64,000 nucleotides of DNA from Turbatrix aceti (taxonomy: Eukaryota; Nematoda; Chromadorea; Rhabditida; Panagrolaimidae). The notes beneath the pieces are model-generated. The model was not told where the DNA came from. It saw nothing but the letters and a program-made list of their open reading frames with translations, and ran no database searches. Within the stretch, counting starts at the first letter, position 1. Each line of letters starts with the position of its first letter. Where the stretch lies: NCBI GenBank assembly GCA_963969345.1, contig OZ017770.1, positions 6,271,246 to 6,335,245 on the forward strand, written 5' to 3'. The position numbers were made by a program, and so were the translations under genes. Of this stretch, positions 16,601-27,487 are shown one piece after another.

Positions 16601-17843
16601 AACGCCTCATTCTACAATCTTTGTGCCATGTATTGCAAGTTTGTTGGTCCTCAGCATTTCCAAGCACTGGCTCGCATCATCGGGTATCGCGGCATCGCTG
16701 CTCTCATCGATGACCTTCTTATCTATCTCCGTCGCCTAATCAACATTCAACTCAAGGAACACATTCGGAGTCTCTTCAATCTCGTTCCAAAGGTTTGCAA
16801 GCTTCCTCGCTACGATTACGGATCTGAAGCGGTGCTTCAATACTACGTTCACCATCTGCGAGAAGTTTTTTCCTACACACCTCTGCGGAGTGATTGTTAC
16901 CAAATTCTTCGTGAAATCGGCAATATCCTGCTTTTCATTCTGCAATTGGAACTTGCTCTGGCCAACGATGAGACTGCCGATCTTCATGCTGCCAGTGCTT
17001 ACCTGGGCAGTCCTCCGACTCCTCCTGCAAAATGTCGGTTTTTTTATGTTCAACACAGTTTTTATTTAATTTTTTACAGACGTGGAAGAGCAAGAAAACA
17101 AAGTTCGCTTTCTAACCGAAAAGTTTGCGCGTATAAACATTCCGTACGTGATCGGTGTCATCGGCACTCGCAAACAGGCCGAGATTGCCGACAGCAGCAA
17201 GCTGTTGACCAACGAGCGTCTCTGCTGCGGTTTGAGTATCTTCGAGATGGTGCTGTCGAAGGTTAAGGACATGCTCATCTCTGACACCATCTGGAGAGGC
17301 AGCTTTCCTCCCAACGGCGTCATGTGGGTGGATGAATGCGTCGAATTCCACCGAATCTGGTCCGCAATCCAATTTGTGCTCTCCGTGCCTCAGGTGAATC
17401 AGGAGCAAGGTCTGCTTCCAGAAGCCACGTTCGGCGATGGCTTGAACTTTGCTGGCTGCGCTCTCATTCGGCTTCTCGGTCAGTGGCGGCGATTTGAGGT
17501 CTTTGACTTTACCTATCACTTGCTTCGAGTTCATCGTGCTACCCCTGCCAAAGCTACGCCCTCCGGCAAGAGCAAGGAGGCCAAAAATGCTCAACAGGAC
17601 AGTCTGACTGCTGTAAGCTTACTCTTCCGGTCATTGTGCTTTTATATTTACTGTTATTTTCAGCTTTTGCCACCCATTGTCGAACGCATTCGACGCATCC
17701 AGATGCTGCATAACCAGTTCTTTGCTCTCATTGGTAACTACATGAAAACGCTTGACGATCACGATGAAAACATCAACGTCCGCGAGTTTGCCCCACCTGT
17801 ACATCCCAAGTTCCGACAAAATGTCGCTGTTAACGAACCATAA
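13607..17843 (+). CDS. gex-2: CYFIP/Sra-1, WAVE regulatory complex subunit (GEX-2 type)
   Basis: Nine exons (13607-13672, 13724-13885, 13935-14012, 14064-14165, 14213-15978, 16025-16253, 16310-17033, 17080-17612, 17664-17843) join in frame to 1279 residues, close to the 1253 of human CYFIP1. CYFIP binds Rac-GTP and holds WAVE inactive, so it links Rac to Arp2/3 actin assembly. Near-invariant blocks include NFDTNFEDRNAYVTG, RRLCHPEKRKDFVSE, CDLSQLWFREFYLEMTMG, RIQFPIEMSMPWILTDHI and FGDGLNFAGCALIRLLGQ. The fifth exon alone carries 589 residues. The intron after exon 6 uses a weak donor (gttcgt); it was chosen because it joins ..IV to TLEELLKINR as in the family. A scrambled inverted fragment of this gene lies just downstream. 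Confidence 0.97.
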
Positions 17844-17947
17844 TTTTTTTCGCAACTATTTTTTTTTGCTTTGATTATGTGATAAACGGGAAGTTTACTA
17901 CTGAGTATGAGAATATTTATTTCATTTTTTTTCGCGTATCAAAGTAC

Positions 17948-18165
17948 ACAGGGGGGAATTCAGGCCTACGTGCGATCATCAACCGCAAGTAGAATATATA
18001 TCCAGATGGTGATAAAGATGAGCATGTCATTCACCTTAGACATCACCATCCCAAAGATACTCATCAGACCGCTGCGCCAGAACGGCCTTCTGTGTTGTAT
18101 ACGGAGATTTTGTTCTTTATTCGAGCTTCGAGCGATGTGGGCATCAAACTCATCGTGAAAGTCAC
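17948..18165 (-). pseudogene. Inverted mosaic fragment of CYFIP (exon 5 joined to exon 8)
   Basis: Read on the minus strand, 18157-18090 resembles CYFIP exon 5 around 14877-14955 (peptide HDEFDAHIARS against HDEFVAHVARI in the gene). The sequence then switches to a copy of exon 8 around 17222-17294 (SIFGMVMSKVNDMLI against SIFEMVLSKVKDMLI). The two source pieces are about 730 residues apart in CYFIP and are joined here near a shared tctg. Divergence is roughly 20 percent, and an open frame persists after an acceptor-like ctttttag to a stop near 17967. It is probably a rearranged gene fragment. Read-through of CYFIP would transcribe it as antisense to CYFIP mRNA. Confidence 0.75.
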
Positions 18166-18421
18166 CAATGCTAAAAAGTCATAAAACCATCAATCGTGCG
18201 CAAATAAAAGATGTTATTTGTCGTGTAGCTTCTCAACGATTGTCATGCGACGAGAAGAAAAGCATAAACAAATGTAGTTTTTCTTATCAGTATTGCGCTT
18301 TACAATAAAACTGCATAGCGTTGGCGAGCCACTTTCAACGTTCCGGCCGTTCGGGACAAGATGCGCTAAAGAAGATTCATCTTCACCGCCGTGCAACACA
18401 ATGTGGCATACATTTTGCCTT

Positions 18422-18491
18422 TTTTTCAGCAGAGCATATCCCGGCCGAGACTTCGTTCATTGCCAACGTGTGCTACATTTATGCTTCTGGA
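18422..18491 (+). repeat. Second copy of the STT3-upstream segment
   Basis: Homologous to 10268-10340, with about 39 of 40 identical bases in the core. It is preceded by a good acceptor (ccttttttcag) and its frame closes with TAA at 18491. It may be a terminal exon of an unrecognised plus-strand gene or an exon-derived fragment. Confidence 0.55.
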
Positions 18492-19000
18492 TAAGCATTT
18501 AAACAAACTAAAAATATAATTTTTTAATTTTCTTTAATTTCTATCTATTTTTTCATTTTCTAATTTAATTTTCTATTAACTATTTTTGTAAAATTTTGAA
18601 AAAAAAAGTAATACTATAAAAAAAAAGTAATAATATATCAGTTTTGCAGTCTATGTTTACAAATATAAACTCTAACTTTTATATCCGATCCCAGTTATTT
18701 TATGTCATCGAAGCGTAGTCGTATGCGTACTTTTCTAGTCTCAAAAAATTATGCGCGCAGCTGCGCTGGAACTGAAAACACGATTTTTGTCCGGATGGTT
18801 ACATCTCTCTTACTAGACTCTTAGCAAAGGGAAAGAAAAGGCAGCGTAGGAAAATGCTACCACCTACACTAAAAGAGCCTATGCGAGCGACAAAATGAAT
18901 GCTGCGACTGACTGACTGACTGAAGGATTTGACTAACAAGCATCGCTGACCCCCCAAAAGTACGCGTTTTTACAATTTGTTGCCGATTTTTTCATTTTTT
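18492..19000. other. A/T-rich spacer with ACTG microsatellite
   Basis: Low-complexity T/A-rich DNA (18500-18660) and a short (actg)n run near 18906-18923. No gene is supported. Confidence 0.5.
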
Positions 19001-19206
19001 TTATTTTGTGACATGGCGATGACACATTAACAAAATCAGCACAGCGACTAGGCCATGAATCGAGCCCACAACGCTGTCCAAGGCGCCGTGAATCACCTCG
19101 CTACGCCACGTCACATACACGCTCCTTCTTAACCTCCACCCTGCATAATCGTTCTTATATAAGCCGTCTAGAAAATCATGATAAACATAATACACTTGAA
19201 CGGCCA
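19001..19206 (-). CDS. Possible last exon of an unknown membrane protein
   Basis: After the acceptor tgttttttcag (minus strand) the frame is open for 67 codons to a stop at 19001. It begins VAVQVYYVYHDFLDGLY and ends with a hydrophobic stretch (HGLVAVLILLMCHRH). No upstream exon could be joined with confidence. It might pair with the Cys-rich segment at 19399-19560, but I cannot show the junction. Confidence 0.25.
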
Positions 19207-19398
19207 CCTGAAAAAACAGAACGCGAGCGTTTTTCACACGTCTTATGGAAATTTATTTTCTTCACTCTGAAGCTACCGATTTACCGATGAAAATGCAAGT
19301 CTTGACTCATATTTTCTGAAGAAGAACAGCATTGTCCAAATTTTTTGCCTGTCTACTGGTGCACATTCAAACAATTTGGAGCGGTATCATTGAAGTAC

Positions 19399-19590
19399 GG
19401 CACCGGTAACGGTCCAGGATCAGCGTAATCTCCGAAGAAACAGCAACTGACGTCCGACACAATCATCGTCAATCTGCAACAAGGCGGACCACAGTCTGTT
19501 GTGTTGGTCAACGAAAATAGCTGTACTGACGTTAAATTATCTCGTTCTAATTATCAAAATTATCATGCAGAGATCAGTCTGTCGAATTAT
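19399..19590 (-). repeat. Cys-rich coding-like segment, copy A
   Basis: About 190 bp shared with 21109-21290 on the same strand. The minus-strand frame reads SVQLFSLTNTTDCGPPCCRL, then a SDVSCCFFGDY block, and closes with a stop near 19360. Most differences between the copies change amino acids (S/L, D/N, P/L, F/L, A/T), but the Cys and Gly positions are kept. It could be a secreted or ectodomain exon; family unknown. Confidence 0.5.
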
Positions 19591-19599
19591 TTATTCAAA

Positions 19600-20060
19600 T
19601 GAACAAAATCAACAAAGTCTGCACAATATGCCAAGAAAAAAAGTGCTTCAATAAAAATTGTCTTCGAGAAAGTAGTGAAAAATGTTTCCTTCAATATCAA
19701 ACATTTCTGCTGTCGGGGTCGATCGGGGGGAATAACTCTTCAGGATGAGTGAGGTAGAAGTAACCGCTTCGCTCGAGACCTTCGGATAAATACTTTACTT
19801 TATTTTACTTTACTTTATTACTCTTACTCGTGCATAAATAATATATAATCCAAGTTTATTGTCGCTTAACACACAGAGACTCAGATGAGCCCTCAGCAAG
19901 GGTGTCAACGGGCCAAATTTTTGTCGACCCGGCCCTCTTTTTTTGTTTCAAAAAACGTCACTTTTACAAACTAAAATACACAATTGTATTAATATAACAA
20001 TATTAAAGTAATCACCGGTTCTATCCTTTAGATCCCACCGACACACAAGTACCAATGATT
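19600..20060. other. Intergenic, TTTAC-rich
   Basis: Contains a short tttac-type simple repeat at about 19793-19828. A polyadenylation signal on the minus strand lies near 20060-20070 and may belong to the gene to its right. No coding sequence is supported. Confidence 0.35.
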
Positions 20061-20134
20061 TTTATTCAAAACAATTAAACAACAACAAATGTAGAACTGC
20101 CAATAAAGGTTCCGCAGCCTCGCCGCTGTCGCCT

Positions 20135-20703
20135 TAAGTATCCGGCGATAGGGGCGGGCAGGGGGCTCTTTTCCTAGCGGGGGGCGGGGTGATGGACCCT
20201 TGGTGACCACCACGGAGGGAGTTGTTGTGGTGACCTGCTGGCCGGTAGTCTGGCACGATCGTGTTGACCCTCACTGATAACAGCGATGGTTGACACGATC
20301 CCATGCCAGGTCACCGTGCCAGCCGGCACTGTCACAACACATACGTTGCGAAGCGGAACGGCCGCAGTGGGGGTGGAAGCGGGGCCTGGCGGCGAGGAAC
20401 TGCGTAGCCTCCGTTTTCTTCGTCAAGGAGAGCTGGGGAACCCACGTCGGGCATTTCGGACACTGACCATATTGATTAGGCGGGAGAAGGTAATGTCAAA
20501 AATGACGAGAGGTGAGCCCGATCCAGGATCATCCATATGGAGCGGACGGCATACGATGTAAAGGGGGGCGTTGCGGTTGAAGGACAGGAGTTTCATGACT
20601 GTGGCCAGTTTTTCTGTTCGGGGGGTTTCCATGAATTGGAACGGTCTGGGATCGAACGGGCCGGGCACGTATGGTTCAGGGGATACGGGAGCGAAGTCTA
20701 GCT
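20135..20703 (-). CDS. Unidentified multi-exon gene, partial model
   Basis: Tentative minus-strand exons are about 20703-20486 (LDFAPVSPEPYVPGP, then a hydrophilic to mixed stretch with NAPLYIVCRPLHMDDPGSG), a short exon ending at a gtatgt donor near 20343, and a last exon after gctgttatcag (20279) reading LRVNTIVPDYRPAGHHNNSL to a stop near 20135. An AATAAA lies downstream near 20065. Codon-like GC content is higher than the flanks. The first exons were not found and some splice sites are weak. No family recognised. Confidence 0.3.
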
Positions 20704-21108
20704 GAATGATTTATTCTGTCATTCTAAAAGAGAAAAGTATAAGAGAGGGAAGGTTGAAGGAAGCGCAATTGTTGGACGGAATGAAGAATGAAGCTGACGG
20801 GGGGGTATTTATGGAAGTGGAGTTGTAGGAGGTGCTTCGGTGGCATACTGATAATAATGCCGAAAAACTATCAGTCTGAGAAAAACGGTTTTAAAACCGA
20901 TTACGACGCGTTTTTAGGTCGTCTCTGTGGACAGAGTGTTGTTTGCCATCAAAGTTGTCGACTCGACGACGGCGTAGATAACCGTTATCTACGGTTGCTG
21001 GGATCCAGTGTTTGTTTGGATAGCGCAGTTTCCATACAGTATGTGTGATAATATTAATGCGCATAGAAAAAACATCATTTGAGAACAGGTAGCAATCTCA
21101 TTGACGCG

Positions 21109-21290
21109 CGGCACTGGTGAAGGTCCAGGATCAGTGTAATCTCCGAAGAGACAACAACTAACGTCCGACACAATCATCGTCAATCTGCAACAAAGCGGAC
21201 CACAGTTTGTTGTGTTGGTCAACAAAAATAGCTGTACCGATGTTAAATTATCGTTAAAATTATCGAAATTATCATTATTCTTTGAGCAGT
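21109..21290 (-). repeat. Cys-rich coding-like segment, copy B
   Basis: Paralogue of 19399-19590. The frame contains LTNTTNCGPLCCRLTMIVSD followed by SCCLFGDYTDPGPS and runs on past the homology to a stop at 20989, adding a hydrophobic stretch (MMFFLCALILSHIL). Copies A and B are open in the same frame, which argues against random sequence. Confidence 0.5.
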
Positions 21291-21471
21291 AGTTCACCGG
21301 ATTCGCCCCAGAGTTTGGTTGATCCCGGTCGGCATCAGTTGTTCACCTTTTGTGCTACGCGTTCGAATACAAAGTGAAGGCAAACATTGCGACCGAGTGA
21401 GTTCACAGATCGTTGGTCTGTGCGCGCAGCCTGCAGGACAAAATTTTTTTTCGTAGAGCAAAAACAGTTGT

Positions 21472-22597
21472 TTAGTAATATTCATCGTAGTCATAATCAT
21501 CGAAATCGAACACGACCAATGAAAAAACAAAAGCCATTATAACTGAAAAAATAACGTAGTACAGACAAAGATACAATCCAAGCGGAATTGCCATTAGCAA
21601 ACGCTTAACTTTTGAAACAAAGCAATTCGAAGATGGTTTGGATAAAAAAGAGGTCAACCAAAAAGTAGAAAAAATTACTTTTCTCCACGATTTGCAAAAT
21701 ATAAATGGAAAAATGACAGATATCACTGCGAATTCCTGTGCAAAATACACAAAGGAAGTGCAAAGGGTTTGAATCGGCTGTTCGAAAAAATTTGATGATG
21801 AATTCAAATTCCAGAAGTCTAAGTATTTGACTATGCTGCAAACCGTATAAAGCGCATAAAACGTTACAAACAAACAAGTTTGAATGAGAAGATTGTTTTC
21901 TGCTTTTCTGCGTTGTTCGGAAACTTTTTGGCCGACCGCTGAATTTTTGCGACATCGACTTGTCAAACTTGCTAACAGGCAAAAAATGGCTGATAATGTC
22001 GTGGTGCAAATGTTGGATATGAGAGGCATTTTGGTGTGAAACACGTCCAAATTGCTTGTAAATCGGTCACTGCATGAAGGCGAAATGAATACGCATGGAT
22101 AAGTTGGATCGTGAAAGAGCATAATAAGAATTGGGTAGATGAGTATAAAAATAATGTATACGGTTGTCAGTTTCTTACTCCATAGGGTATTCATTTGGCG
22201 CCACAAAATTGCAGCTGCAAAAAACGGAAAATATTGCGTTACATGCAAAAAAAACCGTTTTACCTGTAAATCTGTTAAACGACATAAGAGCAACCCAAAT
22301 GCCAATAAAACTCTTACGATGTTCAAGCATCCCCCATGCAATGCCGTTGAACAGCGGCACAGTTATGATTATGTCGTTGATTATGTCCAAAATAACAACA
22401 ACAACGTAGTGCATGCTGCCGGCAAGAAAAACGGCAAAAAATGGTGTTCTCAGAATGCTTTTCTTTGAAACCATATTACGTATTACAAAAAACATAACAA
22501 ATACAGTAATGGTCATGTTGCATATCTTCACGGCAGAGTACGAAGCCGTTAATGAAAGCGATACAACATACAAAAAATTTGTCAACAAAGAAACCAT
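21472..22597 (-). CDS. Serpentine chemoreceptor (7TM, Srg/Srv-like)
   Basis: Two exons (22597-22264 and 22214-21472) with a phase-1 intron give 358 residues. Seven hydrophobic segments can be counted. The end of TM3 reads ALMSFNRFTAAILWRQ; an NRF(T/S) motif at this place is typical of the Srg superfamily of nematode chemosensory GPCRs. The intracellular loop before TM6 is basic (SEQRRKAENN), and the tail is acidic and Tyr-rich (FDFDDYDYDEYY). The start is the first ATG before TM1; an extra upstream exon cannot be excluded. Such receptors act in the cilia of sensory neurons. Confidence 0.75.
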
Positions 22598-23592
22598 TTG
22601 ATAAATTACTGCACGGACTGTTTAGTGTCTGTGAGCCTTCAAGTTTTGTTGTTCGGGGGGTTTTACTATATTGTTTCGTAAGATGTTTACCTGTGAAAGT
22701 TATCAATATGCAGGTGATGTTATGATTAGGGGCCAAACGTTTACTAAAAACCTTTTTGCAAAAGTGTATCTAGACCAACGAGATTAACCTGGTTTCTCCA
22801 TCGTCTGTATCTCGGTTTACAGCGTGGATGACGAGCCTGATTTCATTCACACCTTCCTCATTGATTTCACGGAGCTCATAGCATCAGAACCACAACAAAC
22901 AGATCATCTCAGCTGCGTACCAAAAGCACAGCTTCCGCCTTTTCAGATTGTCTTCGGATAAAGCAAAGTCGACAAAAACAAAGCCAAAAGCTATATGCCA
23001 GGGAGAAAAGTGATAAACCCCCCGAATCAAATCAACCAAGAATATAGATTGGCGTATAGCATCAAAACCAATCACAGCAGAAGTATCTGGTGCCACAAGC
23101 ACCAGATACGAAAGATCCGTCCGCAATCATCTGCGGTACTGCCAGAAAAATAGTTTTAACGTAGGCAAATGGATTATCAAAGCGTCCGACATTTACTGTT
23201 AGCTTTTTTTAATTCTTGCATTTTGAAAACATTTTCGTTATTTTATCTTTTTTTTCTGGATGAAGGAACCCCTTCATCCTTGTCCAAAAATTGTTAAACC
23301 AAACACATGCATTTCTGCCGGGTTCGGATGTTATATTTACCTTGAATTTTTCAAGGTACGATAACTGACGAAAGAACGGTGCGAACACTTTACGTGGAAA
23401 ACCAGTCGATTGTTCAGTTTTCCTGCAGAAAATACACAGAGAAACGAAAGAAAATACTATTTCTCTCTTTCAAATGCGCACTGTGCATTTTTTCATCAAG
23501 GTCTGTACAGATGCGGCCAAGTAAAAAAAAAATAAAGTTGCACCTGAAGTCTAGAAAAATAAGACTGATGTGAGCATGAATGCGCAATTGTT
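22598..23592. other. Intergenic between chemoreceptor loci
   Basis: A minus-strand frame at 22884-23126 looks somewhat protein-like (FLVDLIRGVYHFSPW) but has no start, splice or family support, and may be a gene relic. The rest is A/T-rich with nothing recognisable. Confidence 0.3.
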
Positions 23593-25261
23593 TTACAACG
23601 TTTGTACAATAGAAGCAGCAGGACCGATTTTTGGGCCGCTAATGAAGGCCACAGTAGGAAATTTTGGGACGAAACCGATAATGATTTTACGTATTTGTGC
23701 ATTGAATATCAGAACCATGATGCTTCGACCTATACGAACCATAAGAAGCAGAATCCTGGATGCATCAAAAAACAAGCCAAAGTTGTGGTTTACACTCATC
23801 GTCGGAAATATTACCCGGAGATCCATCGGAGTCATCACTGAAGCTAAAATAATGATTGAATGAGATTATTACTGCACGAAATATACATTACCTTCTAAAT
23901 ATTCAATAAACAGCGTAGCTCCATTTTCAAAAGCAAGCGCAACAAAAATGATAAGGCATTGGTAAAGAATATTTATGTCTCGTCGACGACCGGTCGACGG
24001 CATCGCTGCTGGTGGAGCATCACCGGTACATTTGATAGACTTTATTAATTGTTCAAAATTCATTTTTAAAAATATTGCAGCATAAAACATTGAATCAACA
24101 TCAAACCAATGTGAAAATATTTCATGACCTGGAAAACTAACATTTTTTATTCTGGTTTGGGAACCCAATTTGAACCAATTCGCCTTATTTGACCACGTGC
24201 ATTTTGCGTAACTTCCAATCTCACTTAGTCGTCTTATAAAGTATGCAAGGTAACTAATATCCATGTTGCACATCATGACGGCGTAAAAAACAATTCCCCA
24301 GGCAATACCAGCTGTCCAAATTGTTAGGTTAGAAATTATCAATCCGGTTGAGGAAAACAGTGAGCTGTTTAGGCGGCCGTTAAAAAATATGAGAAGTCTG
24401 TTGAATGCCAACAAGATTGAAAACAGTACATTTATTTTGTTCGAAGCCGTTAGAACTATTGTTTGAACCATAAATAAATAATGGATTCTGAAAAATCAAA
24501 AAACATTGAGTTCAAAAATCCAGAATTGAATATGACCAACTCCGTTTCTGTTAGAATTTTCTCACGGAGTAAAAATAATTCGTTGTTGTGACCGTACACA
24601 AAGACGATGTACACAAAACACTGCAAACCCAACTGATACAAAATGTTGCATGCCATAATAGAAACCATAATGACCGCAAACGGAGAGTCAAAGAACTTTG
24701 ACAAGTTGTTGTATTGCTAAAGTTATGCATATTTTTATCACTTTTAATTTTGTTTATATTTATTTATACCTTACTGATGTAACCACATCCTCAACAGTGG
24801 CTTGGTGCCACCCGACTCCTTACAACGACTGTTATCAGTGATCGTAAAACTGTATAGTTTTACGACCACGAGCAAGCAGTAGCCCTTCTGGGCCTGATCT
24901 GTCTAGCTCCGCCTAGGGAGTGCTCCGATGGCTACTGATAAAGAAGCCATACTTAAGGAGTCCGGAAGATCGGTAAGGGGGTCGTCTACATCCACAATTC
25001 CACAGCTGTGCTCTTCACCTCCACTGCCACTTCGCCACTACCAGCCCGCAGATCCGACTCGATACTAACATCGGATTGTTGTAACCCCCAACTATTTGTA
25101 CTCTCCCTTATTGCCTGGAGTACAATAAACTAATTGTTCATTTACTTGAGCGAGTCATCCTTATAGAGAGGACTGGGGTTATCACACTTACAAATAGCAT
25201 TTATCACTAAAACGGATAAAATTTGGCCAACAAAAAGTAACAGTAAAAATGTTGAACACAT
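23593..25261 (-). pseudogene. Serpentine receptor (Srx-like), possibly disrupted
   Basis: Pieces in order on the minus strand: TM1 exon 25261-25192 (TFLLLLFVGQILSVLVINAI); TM2 exon from 24709 (FDSPFAVIMVSIMACNILYQ); a TM3-TM6 exon ending at 23892 (NVLFSILLAFNRLLIFF, long extracellular loop, LYQCLIIFVALAFENGATLF); last exon 23843-23593 with MVLIFNAQIRKIIIGF, the Srx-type end of TM7. The junction 23892/23843 is in frame. The first junction is not (phase 1 donor, phase 0 acceptor), and a shift is needed near 24470 between the TM2 and TM3 parts. Either I have missed unusual splice sites or the gene is decaying. A solo LTR sits exactly at the first splice donor. Confidence 0.6.
24775..25186 (+). 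mobile_element. Solo LTR (412 bp) with 5-bp target duplication
   Basis: The element begins TGATGTAACC and ends GGTTATCACA, the TG...CA ends expected of LTRs. It is flanked by identical CTTAC at 24770-24774 and 25187-25191. A plus-strand AATAAA lies at 25124-25129, about 60 bp before the right end. No primer-binding site or polyprotein follows, so it is a solo LTR left by recombination. It lies in the first intron of the Srx-like locus, in antisense orientation to it. Confidence 0.85.
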
Positions 25262-25438
25262 GATGCTTCGAACTGCGAACGAAATATGGGACTGACTGAG
25301 AACATGAATACGGTATCCTAGAGGATAACAGTTGGAATTGTTAAGGAGAAAGTGACAGTCGTGAATAGTTAGCGGATTGAGTCACTCTTATCTTGCATCG
25401 AAGAGTTCATCCGTGTCCTCACAGTGCAGCCATACACG

Positions 25439-25826
25439 CAGGGTTGCGAAATTCCCCGGGGAATGAAAAATGGGGGAATATTCCCGGGGGATTCCCGGAG
25501 ATTCCCCAGGGAATCCCCCTCCAAATTCCCCGCATCCAAATAAAGCCATGCGTCTAAAACGAGGTCTAAAATAAAAAAAACACACCAAAAACGGTCTATT
25601 TATTAACGTGCATTAAAATTGCAAGCTAACTTTCACATTAAAGCGAGATTTGAAGCCTAATTGGCAAACTTCAAAAAAAATAATCACATCCCTTTACTTT
25701 TCTTAATTTTTTCGGCAGTTTCCCGGGGAATTTTAGGGGGAATTTGGCAAAGGTGGGGGAATCCCCGGGGATTCCCGGGAATATTCCCCGGGGAATCTCC
25801 CGGGGAATCCCATCTTCGCAACCCTG
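25439..25826. mobile_element. Non-autonomous hAT element (MITE, 388 bp)
   Basis: Perfect 12-bp terminal inverted repeats, CAGGGTTGCGAA and TTCGCAACCCTG, are flanked by the 8-bp duplication CATACACG (25431-25438 and 25827-25834). CAGGG-type ends with 8-bp duplications are the signature of the hAT superfamily. Subterminal regions are packed with attccccggggaat palindromes; the centre is A/T-rich with no transposase frame. Confidence 0.9.
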
Positions 25827-26079
25827 CATACACGGCACGATGCCATGTCAAACAAAGTTATCTATAGATGTTGCAGAATAACATCAAATGCGATGTACAA
25901 TTGCCAACATTGAAGCTGACAGCTGGAAAAGGTGTTCACAACACGGTTTTTCTGATACTGACCCAGTAAGACTTTACTCAAACAACAAATTTACTAATTG
26001 ATTGTGTATTTTTGCATCTGGTTGTTCGTGAAACTTTAGTTCTCAAGATACAAAACATTGCAAGCCCAGCAGTAGGGTT

Positions 26080-26475
26080 TAAACCCCCCTACCGGGTCAG
26101 GAACGAGGGCAGTCGGGGGCAGAGATTGTCGGGGGGGGGACCCGGACGGGGACAAAAGTCCTCGAGACGGGAAAAATTTCCCCGTCCATAAAAACTCATA
26201 AAAATGCGTAAAAAAACTTATCAATTTGTCAAAAAGCAAAAAAATGATTTTTTAAAATGATTTTTTACCCATTGCAATGTTTTTTGTCTGTTTGCGTCGT
26301 TTTTGAACGATTTTGTTCAAAGTCGGAGACACAAAACGTCGGGGCGGCGATTTTTTTTCCCGTTGGGGGACAGGAACTCACGGGGACGGGAATCTGTCGA
26401 GGACGGGGAGTCGGGGGAGCTCCCCCCGGGTGAATTCCCCGAGGAATTATCCCCTCCCCTCCCCCCGGTTACACT
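26080..26475. other. GC-rich block, possible second hAT-like MITE
   Basis: Both ends are rich in gggg/cccc and share loosely inverted motifs (cctcgagacggg on the left against gtcgaggacgggg on the right) around an A/T-rich core. It resembles the 25439-25826 element in style but not sequence. I could not define exact ends or a target duplication. Confidence 0.35.
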
Positions 26476-26479
26476 TCGT

Positions 26480-27487
26480 ATATATTTTACTTAATTACTG
26501 TCGAAAAAAAGTGTCCAGTTGGGATAAACTAGTGATGACAACAAATTTATTTGGTATTTTGATTGGTCGTTTTCTCGTTGGAATTCATATCGTTGGAGCA
26601 TAAAGGACCGACAAAAAAGGCACGTTTTGTTATATTTTGGTCATGATGCTAAAAAAAATTTGCATTATGATTTCAACATGTCGGTAAAAAAAAAAGATTC
26701 GTTTGGGATTGAAAGCTATAGAAACATTACGAGCGAGCATTTTTTTTCTGATTTCTGGCAGCGGATAAAATGCCCGCCAAAACCGCGCGTCTCGTGGTTC
26801 CGTAGCGATCGCGCTGACAACAACACGCATAGTGTTAAGCGCACCGATCGCCTCATTCCTCCCTTTCCGACTTGTTGTCATCGTTTTTTGCGCGATCGCC
26901 GTGATTCTTCTTTCTCTCTGTTTAGATAACTTTCCACCCGTTACCTCGCTTATTGTATCATCTTATAGGACACACCGTAAGTTTACTGGTCCAAATTCAG
27001 AGTAGTAAGCAACCCCAAACGCCGGTTGGGGTATCTCTCATTGTTGTGTGACTGTGTGTATCCTCTGGTGCCGAATATTTTTGCCTTGGACTCGAATCAA
27101 CTCACTTCTGATTCTTGCGGGAGCGTGTAACTCATTGTTGCCTTACTTGCATGCACGGAATATCGTTTTGGACTTGATCTCCCAAAGCAGCTTGCGCAAA
27201 AAAAAGACTATGTGCGTACTCTTTTTTATGCCAATGACGTGCGTCGACATATGCTCGAGTTTTTTTCGTTCAGAGCGCGTCTGATGGTTTCTCATAGCGA
27301 AAAAGATAATTTTAACTTTTTGAACGTTGCCTTCTTCTTTGCTACGCGATTTTTCTCATTTGATATTATTTTACTGTTGATCTGGTTTGCTTGTTTTTTG
27401 TAGCTATTCAAACGCGCTCGGTTTTTTTGGAGCATTCAATTACTTGTACGAAGACACTCATTACGATTGTGATTTCAAGAACTCACC
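26480..27487. other. Unassigned stretch before the 27.5-kb gene
   Basis: No recognisable protein. A frame after a gcttgttttttgtag acceptor (27403) runs SNALGFFGAFNYLYED up to the ATG region at 27488 and may be an upstream exon, but it is out of frame with the next gene. Confidence 0.3.

Noticed and set aside
25439..25826. Open frames through the hAT MITE
   Set aside because: Translation of attccccggggaat repeats; not protein-like.
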